Below are positions 54,333 through 61,290 of a stretch of 64,000 nt of DNA, piece after piece. A model generated the notes under the pieces. The model ran no database searches, was not told the origin of the DNA, and saw nothing but the letters and a program-made list of their open reading frames with translations. Each line of letters starts with the position of its first letter. The stretch's first letter is position 1. Source of the stretch: PALSA-1006 sp963733265 (GTDB taxonomy: Bacteria > Pseudomonadota > Gammaproteobacteria > Burkholderiales > Gallionellaceae); the NCBI GenBank assembly GCA_963733265.1, contig CAVTCF010000004.1:558001-622000 (forward strand). Reading direction: 5' to 3'. The translations under genes were made by a program, and so were the position numbers.

Positions 54333-54914
54333 TCATGGGGCGGCAGCCTTGCTTCTGTTGAGGGGATACCAGAACTGTAAATGGCAACCTTCGCAAGCCT
54401 GATCGATGGTTCCTCCGGCACGAATCAGTTCTTCTGTATTTTTGGCATCTATAGCTACAATTGCCTGCTGAACGGCTTCGTGAAAGGCTTGCGCGTGGGC
54501 GACAAAGTCTGACCGGTGCGCGTCAATATCTTTCTGAATTTCAGGCGCACTTAATTCGGCGGGAACTTCAGATGTGCTCGCCCCCGGCGCTGCGACTCGT
54601 CTGCCCTCGATCACCAGCAAATTGCTCGCTTCGGCCAGCGTCACAGCATGGCGTCGCACCGCTTTCCATTCTTCGTCGGTATGGGGCGAACGTTCTTCGG
54701 TTCCAGTTTTGGTGAGGATCGTCGCAACCGAGTTCCACACGTCATCGGCATTGGTATCGATGATGGAGGTCATGATCTCCTGAATGGAGGCCGTAGGAAT
54801 GAACGGGGAATCCACCTTGGTTACAGTCGCGGTCGAGTTCTCTTTTTGATCGCAGCCGGAGAGACTAAGCATGAGTCCCGCTAGCAAGGTGAGAAATGCA
54901 ATTTTGTTTTTCAT
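54333..54914 (-). CDS. Cytochrome c-type lipoprotein
   Basis: A 193-residue protein with a lipoprotein signal (lipobox LSLSGC at about residue 20) and one heme site CEGCHLQFW near the C-terminus, preceded by helical regions. The heme position near the end resembles the c'/c556 family. It would sit on a membrane surface, probably the periplasmic face. It lies between the exported unknown protein and the first of two paralogous unknown proteins. An AGGTTGACC stretch is close to the ATG. Confidence 0.85.
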   Translation of the reverse strand: MKNKIAFLTLLAGLMLSLSGCDQKENSTATVTKVDSPFIPTASIQEIMTSIIDTNADDVWNSVATILTKTGTEERSPHTDEEWKAVRRHAVTLAEASNLLVIEGRRVAAPGASTSEVPAELSAPEIQKDIDAHRSDFVAHAQAFHEAVQQAIVAIDAKNTEELIRAGGTIDQACEGCHLQFWYPLNRSKAAAP

Positions 54915-55095
54915 GTGGTCAACCTGTTTATTCCCTGTACCAACCGGGAATCGTAGAGTGAGTGTGAAAATTCGAAAATGACATAAGTTAAACCTGTCTT
55001 TTACAAAGCATGATGCTGCACAAAAATATGAGCCACTTGTGGCGAGAGCCGAGCTAGTGCCCGGCTCCTGCCGCCAGTAAACAAAACAAATACGC

Positions 55096-56130
55096 TTATT
55101 GCTGGGGTTTTTCAGCAGCCCCTAAGCCAAAGCCGTTGTTGTTTTCTGTACAAATACGCTCGAAATTGTCGAGGCCACCCCGCTTGCCGGTATAGTTCGC
55201 CGGATAGTTCGAGGGTTCAACTTCAAAATGCCAACCGTTGGTTTTATCTTTAGCAGTCCATTTACGTGCGGGGACAGTCACAGTAAAAGGGCGCGTATAA
55301 ACTGTTGGATCAGTGAGAACCGCCACGTAGTTAAAACGCGTGCCACCCTTTTGAAAGATGTACTTTTCCTGGATATGGCCATTTTCGCTGATGAACTCAC
55401 CTGTTCTGCCGAACAGTGCCTTGCCGTTCTGGTTGGTGACATCTACTACCAGCGTGTTACCTTCCCAATGCCCGCGCGAGTCGCCATTCCAAAGTTTGAT
55501 GTTTTCAGGCAAATGCGGCTTGCCATCCAGATGGATGATGCGTGTGCCGGAATTGAAGTAGAACACGACATAACCCGGAAACTGGGCGATTTCGTAGCCG
55601 TGCCAATACAGCGATTTCGGTATTCCTGCCGGCGCGCAACGTGCTAAGGGTTCGACCAACTCCCCTTTAGTCGGGTTGGTGAAGCCGGAGCGGAATTCCT
55701 TGACCTTCTCAATCGCCCAAGGTTGGAACGGAACCTGACCATCTGCGGGATCACTCACCCGGCTTGGAGCGCGTTCTCCGCGAGGCCCCAGCGGGCGTTG
55801 CTGTTGGTTAGGAGTGCCGGTATCGTTGGGTATTCCCCCTTGCGGATCGGTAAAGTTGTTGTGGTTGGCTATAGTGTTTGACCAGTGCCCCGAAACATCC
55901 GGCTGCCCATCAGCTAGCCTGGGTCCAGTCCACTTCCCGGATTCGATATTGGGCACGGTCTTTTCCTGTTCAATTCCACCACCCGCTGCTCTCGCCGGTG
56001 TCGTCTTCTTTGATTCTGCGGGTTTGGCCTGTTTCTCTTCTGCTGCGACGCTGCTGGCAGAAGAGAGTGACAGTACTCCCAGCATTAGAGCCGACCAGCC
56101 AAGTTTTTGATGACTCATTCTGTTTTTCAT
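55096..56130 (-). CDS. Exported protein of the WxGDSRGHWEGN family (344 aa), unknown function
   Basis: A 344-residue exported protein. After the signal a Pro/Lys/Ala-rich linker (about residues 30-65) leads to a mature region with DVSGHWSNT, SLYWHGYEIAQFPGY, NGDSRGHWEGNTLVVDV and DPTVYTRPFTV. The same blocks occur in the next gene. Proteins with this GDSRGHWEG block are uncharacterised and often lie next to DUF6152 genes, as here. The tryptophan and histidine richness suggests ligand or carbohydrate binding. A GAGG site precedes the ATG. Confidence 0.8.
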   Translation of the reverse strand: MKNRMSHQKLGWSALMLGVLSLSSASSVAAEEKQAKPAESKKTTPARAAGGGIEQEKTVPNIESGKWTGPRLADGQPDVSGHWSNTIANHNNFTDPQGGIPNDTGTPNQQQRPLGPRGERAPSRVSDPADGQVPFQPWAIEKVKEFRSGFTNPTKGELVEPLARCAPAGIPKSLYWHGYEIAQFPGYVVFYFNSGTRIIHLDGKPHLPENIKLWNGDSRGHWEGNTLVVDVTNQNGKALFGRTGEFISENGHIQEKYIFQKGGTRFNYVAVLTDPTVYTRPFTVTVPARKWTAKDKTNGWHFEVEPSNYPANYTGKRGGLDNFERICTENNNGFGLGAAEKPQQ

Positions 56131-56203
56131 AAAATCCTCACGTCTTTATTTGACAATCCTTAATTTGAAAACCGATCCATGGATCGACCAACTTCAAGCC
56201 TGA

Positions 56204-57016
56204 TTATTTGTTGGGCTTGGGCGGGTAAAACTGATCGTAATCCAGCGTGAAACGATAATCTTCAATTAACTGGAAGTTCTTTTCGCGATGGCGATACAGG
56301 ATCACGCTGATATTCCACGGACGGCTGTAGACTTGGGGATCTTCAATCGTTGCCTTATATCCGATGGTATTAGGGTCAAGGAACTTCCAGTATTCGACTA
56401 CATGATATTGGTCGCTATGGAAATTGCCGGCGCTATCCAGCCAAGTTTTATCGTTGAAAAATTTGGCATCGACCACCAGCGTATTGCCTTCCCAATGTCC
56501 GCGCGAGTCACCCAGCCACCAGTCTTCAACTCTATCTTCCCTGGGATGAATCGAACCGTCGGTATGAACAGTTCGTACGGAGTGACCAAACTGAAACACG
56601 ATGCTCAGGTCACTGGGGCGCTGGAATATTTGGAACGGCTCGGGATAGTAAATCCCGCGAGGTACGCCCAAGGTGTAACCTTTCAGCTTGGGATCATTCG
56701 TAGCCCGTGCTTCAAAGTTCTTCTTCTTTTGCTCCAGAGCTTGGGGCAGGTAAGGGATAACATTTCCTTCCACAATGCCAGCCCCCGGAGGAGCATCCTT
56801 GCGATTGGAATGCGGTTCAAGGTCATAGTCCGCAGCACTGGTGGTTTGCCAGATGCCGGAAAAATCCGGCTTGCCATTCGCCAAGAGGGGCGTCTTTTGC
56901 ACAGCTGCTGTTGCCTCCATCGACAGTAACGACGAAGTCAAAACGCAGGCGGCCAGCAACAAGGTGACGCCGAGACCATGAAGTCTTGACGACTGATTTA
57001 TTAATAGAGTATTCAA
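56204..57016 (-). CDS. Exported protein of the WxGDSRGHWEGN family (270 aa), unknown function
   Basis: A 270-residue relative of the preceding protein, sharing KPDFSGIWQTT, WWLGDSRGHWEGNTLVVDA and DPQVYSRPWN. It lacks the Pro-rich linker. The start is TTG at 57016, with AGGAGC seven bases upstream. No ATG start would keep the full signal peptide. It follows the DUF6152 gene by 42 bases and leads the 344-residue paralogue by 73 bases, so the three probably form one transcript. Confidence 0.8.
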   Translation of the reverse strand: MNTLLINQSSRLHGLGVTLLLAACVLTSSLLSMEATAAVQKTPLLANGKPDFSGIWQTTSAADYDLEPHSNRKDAPPGAGIVEGNVIPYLPQALEQKKKNFEARATNDPKLKGYTLGVPRGIYYPEPFQIFQRPSDLSIVFQFGHSVRTVHTDGSIHPREDRVEDWWLGDSRGHWEGNTLVVDAKFFNDKTWLDSAGNFHSDQYHVVEYWKFLDPNTIGYKATIEDPQVYSRPWNISVILYRHREKNFQLIEDYRFTLDYDQFYPPKPNK

Positions 57017-57058
57017 GAACTAAGCTCCTGTATTGTTATCGGATTACCAACCAAGTAT

Positions 57059-57499
57059 TTATATCTTTGGGGCATCAGGTATCTTGGGCGCATCGGCAGC
57101 ACCACCCGTTCCAACGGTACGGCCATCGGATAGTACAGTGAGCGTGGCATAGCCAAAGTCTTTGCCGCTTTTGGCACGGAAACCTTTAATGGTGACTTCG
57201 ACGCCGGGCTTAAGGGTTAACTTGTTGATCCCTTTTTCCTTCAATGAATACGGCGCGCCGAATTCAAATCCCCAGTTGGTGACTTTGCCATCCGGACCTT
57301 TAACATCCAGATAGAGCCAGCTATGGGGATTCACCAGTTCGAATTTGGTCACAACGCCTTTGACTTCGAGTGGTTGTGTGGAATCGAACTCGGCTGAAAA
57401 TGCATGGTGCGCATCGGCGGGTGCCGAGATTGATAATAGTCCGGCTAAAGCCAGCAGATTCAACAAAGGATTCCTGAAAAGTTTGTTTGATATGTTCAT
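57059..57499 (-). CDS. DUF6152 exported protein
   Basis: A 146-residue exported protein with signal LLALAGLLSISAPADAHHAF. The mature start HHAFSAEFDSTQPLEVKGVVTKFELVNPHSW and PGVEVTIKGFRAKSG belong to DUF6152, a small beta-sheet family of unknown function common beside the GDSRGHWEG proteins. A GGAG site precedes the ATG. The C-terminal tail is short and Gly/Ala/Pro-rich. Confidence 0.87.
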   Translation of the reverse strand: MNISNKLFRNPLLNLLALAGLLSISAPADAHHAFSAEFDSTQPLEVKGVVTKFELVNPHSWLYLDVKGPDGKVTNWGFEFGAPYSLKEKGINKLTLKPGVEVTIKGFRAKSGKDFGYATLTVLSDGRTVGTGGAADAPKIPDAPKI

Positions 57500-57572
57500 G
57501 ATTTCTCCTATCGGCTATGGTTAAAAAATTAATAAAAAAGTTCCTTGTTACTTAAAGCATTCAAAAAAACTT

Positions 57573-58982
57573 TCAACGCGCGGACTGGACGTGAAACTGG
57601 CTAAAATCCGGCGGAACTACAGCCTTTTCAGAATGGGCGGTATCGGCGGGTACCCACTCATATGGCACAGGTTGCCCGCGATAAAGTTGGTAGTTGATTG
57701 TTGCTCTTCCGCTGGTAGTATCTTTGCCGACGCGCGGGTAAGCGTTAACGTATTCCCAAACAATTTCACCATCCCGTGTTACCTGAAACAGCCGTCCACT
57801 TTGTCCTTCGTCAATAAATGTATTGCCATTGGGCAGGCGTCGCGCCGCGCTGATGTGGGTGCTGCGGAAAGACCAGCCGGGCCCGCCGGAACTTTCTCCC
57901 GTGTATTGCCAGACGATTTCTTTCTTGACCGGGTCAATTTCAAGGACGCGGGAACCTCCGGTAAAGGAAAGCGGTACGGGTGGATATCCGCCCTCGCCCT
58001 GATTGTCGAACACCAGCAAATTCCCGGCTCCCGGAAAGCCCTTCGGAATGATATGGACATCGTGTTGACCGCTGATCTGGTCAACAGGGCGCGGGATCAC
58101 TCTCGCCTTCTGCGCTTCGGCAAGCGCGGGATAGTGAGGCCCCAGACTCCATGCAATCTTGCCGCTTTTCTTATCAATGATGACGATGAAGTTGGCGCTA
58201 CGCGAATCAATGATCAGATTTTCAGGATCGAATCTTTTGTCGCCCTCGTCAAACCAATGATTGGCGCCGACCACTTTGAGATTGTTGACGTGCAGGAAAT
58301 CAGCGTTGTCTGCATTGCGCACCAGTTTGAGTTCATCCGGCGTAAAACCGAGTTCTTCCAGATGATCCGAGGCAAGCCACTTCCATACAACCTCCCCGGT
58401 GGGATTCACTTCATAGATGATGTCATCAAATACCTGTTCTTGTTTGAACCCCTTTATTGAATGCACCAGATTAGCCAGAACGATGGTGTTGCCATTCGGC
58501 AGACGCGCCCAGTCGTGATGCTGTTGAGCTGCACCTCCCGGTGCCTTGTTGCCGAATTCCCACACGACTTTACCGTCCCAGTCCAGCTCACCAATGCTCT
58601 TGGCAATCTTCCTGCTGGTCTGCCCCGGAACCAGACCGGTGCCCTTCCCCTCTACCGTTTCGAGCGTCACAAAAACATGACCACGTTTGCCGTCTGTCAA
58701 GGCCGGATCGATCAATGTACTGTGACCATTGGCATCTTTCCATTCATGCACAGAATTGCCATTTAGATCGATGAGGTGAGCGATATTGTCGCCGCCGGTA
58801 AACAACATATAGGAGTTGTAGGCCTTTGCCGGATCGTAACGCGTCGTTCCGGTGGGAAATACACTCGGGGCAGCCATTGTTTGCAATGGCAAGCCGACTG
58901 CTACAGCACCCAAGATGATCGCGCCCAACAATTCTATTGAAAACTTTCCCGACAGCCGAACTTTATTACTTGAATACTTCAC
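57573..58982 (-). CDS. Arylsulfotransferase-like exported propeller (ASST family)
   Basis: A 469-residue exported protein. The signal ELLGAIILGAVAVGLPLQTMAAP is followed by a propeller with ASST-type segments: DIAHLIDLNGNSVHEW, HDWARLPNGNTIVL, QHDVHIIPKG and STHISAARRLPNGNTFIDEGQ. In ASST enzymes conserved histidines receive and transfer a sulfuryl group between phenolic compounds. Histidines are present at comparable positions. I chose the GTG at 58982, preceded by GAGGGAG, over an upstream ATG at 59027 that overlaps the preceding gene. It is 22 bases after the DUF3016 stop. Confidence 0.82.
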   Translation of the reverse strand: MKYSSNKVRLSGKFSIELLGAIILGAVAVGLPLQTMAAPSVFPTGTTRYDPAKAYNSYMLFTGGDNIAHLIDLNGNSVHEWKDANGHSTLIDPALTDGKRGHVFVTLETVEGKGTGLVPGQTSRKIAKSIGELDWDGKVVWEFGNKAPGGAAQQHHDWARLPNGNTIVLANLVHSIKGFKQEQVFDDIIYEVNPTGEVVWKWLASDHLEELGFTPDELKLVRNADNADFLHVNNLKVVGANHWFDEGDKRFDPENLIIDSRSANFIVIIDKKSGKIAWSLGPHYPALAEAQKARVIPRPVDQISGQHDVHIIPKGFPGAGNLLVFDNQGEGGYPPVPLSFTGGSRVLEIDPVKKEIVWQYTGESSGGPGWSFRSTHISAARRLPNGNTFIDEGQSGRLFQVTRDGEIVWEYVNAYPRVGKDTTSGRATINYQLYRGQPVPYEWVPADTAHSEKAVVPPDFSQFHVQSAR

Positions 58983-59004
58983 TGTATAAACTCCCTCGAT
59001 TGCA

Positions 59005-59547
59005 TCATTGTTTACTTCCAAATTCATTCCGTAGCCAATCATCGAGCATTGCTTTGTCGTAGACGAATGTGTCGCTGCTGGCGCGCGATACCACGTTGAA
59101 GCCAAGGTCGAGAAGGTGGAGCTTTCCTTCCTTGATCACCCTGCCTGACTCATCGGTCAACGTGAAGGTCAAGTCGATCTTCGGCGGATACACGCCTTTC
59201 ATTACGCGCACTTCCTGCATTGTCCGCCCCAGCGGTTCAAAGCCACCCGCCAGATCGACATCGGTAATGCTGATACTGAGTTTTTGACCGGGGCTAAAAT
59301 ACGTGGCAGCACGTCGTATCAGGAACTTTTTGAGTTGCTCAAGATTTTGCTCGCTCTGGTAGCCGGATCGGTCATTGCCTGCATCGGTAAATTTTTCCGG
59401 ATGCACGAAGAACACTTCGATTTGTGGCACAGGATGCTCTGTTACTTCGGCAGCCTTTGCGATGAACGACGCAGAGCAAAACAAGATTGCAAACATTGCC
59501 GAAAGATTTCTCATTGCCACTGTGCTTGTCTTCAAAGAGATATTCAT
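59005..59547 (-). CDS. DUF3016 exported protein
   Basis: A 180-residue exported protein with signal FAILFCSASFIAKAAE. The mature part fits DUF3016: EVFFVHPEKFTDAGNDRSG, LSISITDVDLAGG and LTDESGRVIKEGKLHLLD. The start is set at 59547 (MNISLKTS), which gives a good signal. An ATG at 59514 would also work. It lies first in the gene run that continues with the arylsulfotransferase-like gene, 22 bases later. The role is unknown. Confidence 0.82.
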   Translation of the reverse strand: MNISLKTSTVAMRNLSAMFAILFCSASFIAKAAEVTEHPVPQIEVFFVHPEKFTDAGNDRSGYQSEQNLEQLKKFLIRRAATYFSPGQKLSISITDVDLAGGFEPLGRTMQEVRVMKGVYPPKIDLTFTLTDESGRVIKEGKLHLLDLGFNVVSRASSDTFVYDKAMLDDWLRNEFGSKQ

Positions 59548-59952
59548 GAAGCACGGACGCTGCAACAAACGTGCCAGTAAAGATTTATTTTGCAAGAGGA
59601 TCAGCAGCCCAGCTTTCTGTACAACCGCCCCCAGCCGCGAACCTTTGCCGCCGCGCGCAACTGCTGAATTTGCAGCAGCGCGATGCAATTAATGCTGCAA
59701 AACTAACAGCGCAATGCAATGGCGTTAACTATCAATCGACGTTCCGTTTTTTTACTTTCCCTGCGCCGCGAATAACTTCCCTTGTACATCAATGCGATGG
59801 CAATTTGTCCCGCATCGTGTTCCTTGGAATAGGCCGGCAGCAAGACTGGCACAAGAAATGCTGATGTATTGTCCCGATTAAGGAAAGGGTTTTCATCTGC
59901 CTCTGCATGAGCGGAAGTCCTCGCCGAACTTTGAATCTAAATACTTTGTGAA
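59548..59952. other. Divergent intergenic region, no gene found
   Basis: 405 bases between the divergent DUF3016 and mdtA genes. Promoters for both are expected. It contains several short GCTGC/GCAGC repeats and no coding frame with good features. Confidence 0.5.
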
Positions 59953-61290
59953 ATGAAAGCAATGCGGAATAGAAAATTTCTTGGTGCGGTAGCGGCGGTA
60001 ATTGCAATTCTGTTGGCTGGTGGTGGCTGGTGGTGGGGAAGTGCCAAGTCGAATCAGCCTGAACAGGGCGAGAGCAAGCTCGGGCAAGCTTCCGGGAAGC
60101 CGGATGCCGGGCGCAGACAGGATGCTGTTCGACCGACTTCGGTATTTGTCGCCAAAATAAAATCGGGAAATGTGCGCGTTGTGCAAACTTCGATCGGCAA
60201 TGTGATTCCTTCTTCCATTCTCACGTTGCGCAGCCGGATCAATGGTCAACTGGTGCGCGTATTGTTTAAGGAAGGTCAAACGGTACGGGCTGGTGAGTTG
60301 TTGGCGGAGATCGATCCGCGCCCCTTTCAGGCGCAGCTCACTCAGGTTGAGGGACAGGCTTTACACGACCAGGCGCTTTTGAAAAATGCCCAGTTGGATT
60401 ATGAACGGTACAAAACTTTGCTGGCGCAAGACTCTATTGCATTGCAACAAGTTGATGCGCAAGCAGCGTTGATTCAGCAGTATCAGGGAACGGTACTGAC
60501 AGACCGCGGACTGGTGGACAATGCCAAGCTGCAACTTGAGTTTACTCGCATCACTTCACCAATCAGCGGGCGTATCGGTTTGCGTCAGATAGACGTTGGC
60601 AACAATATTACGACCACTGATACGCTAGCAGTAGTCAATGCGGTCAGCCCGATTCAGGTCGCGTTTACGTTGCCGGAGGACAGAGTTTCAAGCCTGATTA
60701 AACGCCAGCGTGAAACGCGATTGCCGATTGAGGCATGGGATAGAAGCAATACGACTTTACTGGCCAAAGGCGAGTTGCTTAGCGTGGACAACCAGATCGA
60801 TGTGACTTCCGGCACGATCAAGCTTAAGGCGCAGTTTTCCAATAATGATGCCGCGCTGTTTCCAAATCAATTCGTCAATATTCATTTGCTCAGCGACACT
60901 TTGCGTGATGTCGTGGTCGCGCCCAGGGCAGCCATACAACACGGCAGTGTCGGGGATTTCGTTTATCTGATAGCAAATGACGGACAAGATAAGAAAGTCA
61001 CCGTACGCCCGGTGGTTCTGGGGGCCGCGGACGGGGAAAGTATTGCAATCAATAAAGGCTTGTCGGCGGATGATGAAGTTGTGGTCAGCGGTATCGACAG
61101 ATTGCGCGAGGGTGCGCGTGTGGCTGTGTCCGGCAACGATGAACATAATGATAAGCCCGGTGCGCGTGGCGGCAAACGGCCTGAAGGGACAAAACTATCG
61201 GAAAATGCGGGGAGTGATCCTGGCAAGCTGCCGGTTCACGCAACCGGCGACAAACCGCACAATCATGCTGAGAGACAACCCCAGTCATGA
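59953..61290 (+). CDS. mdtA: RND efflux periplasmic adaptor MdtA
   Basis: A 445-residue adaptor linking an RND pump to the outer-membrane channel. The segments RINGQLVRVLFKEGQTVRAG (lipoyl-like domain), ITSPISGRIGLRQIDVGN, VSPIQVAFTLPEDRV and ALFPNQFVNIHLLSDT match MdtA closely. The signal or anchor (FLGAVAAVIAILLAGGGWWW) is N-terminal. The C-terminus has a His/Pro/Gly-rich tail of about 45 residues longer than usual. The stop overlaps the mdtB start by four bases (ATGA). It exports amphiphilic compounds such as bile salts or novobiocin in E. coli. Confidence 0.93.
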   Translation: MKAMRNRKFLGAVAAVIAILLAGGGWWWGSAKSNQPEQGESKLGQASGKPDAGRRQDAVRPTSVFVAKIKSGNVRVVQTSIGNVIPSSILTLRSRINGQLVRVLFKEGQTVRAGELLAEIDPRPFQAQLTQVEGQALHDQALLKNAQLDYERYKTLLAQDSIALQQVDAQAALIQQYQGTVLTDRGLVDNAKLQLEFTRITSPISGRIGLRQIDVGNNITTTDTLAVVNAVSPIQVAFTLPEDRVSSLIKRQRETRLPIEAWDRSNTTLLAKGELLSVDNQIDVTSGTIKLKAQFSNNDAALFPNQFVNIHLLSDTLRDVVVAPRAAIQHGSVGDFVYLIANDGQDKKVTVRPVVLGAADGESIAINKGLSADDEVVVSGIDRLREGARVAVSGNDEHNDKPGARGGKRPEGTKLSENAGSDPGKLPVHATGDKPHNHAERQPQS

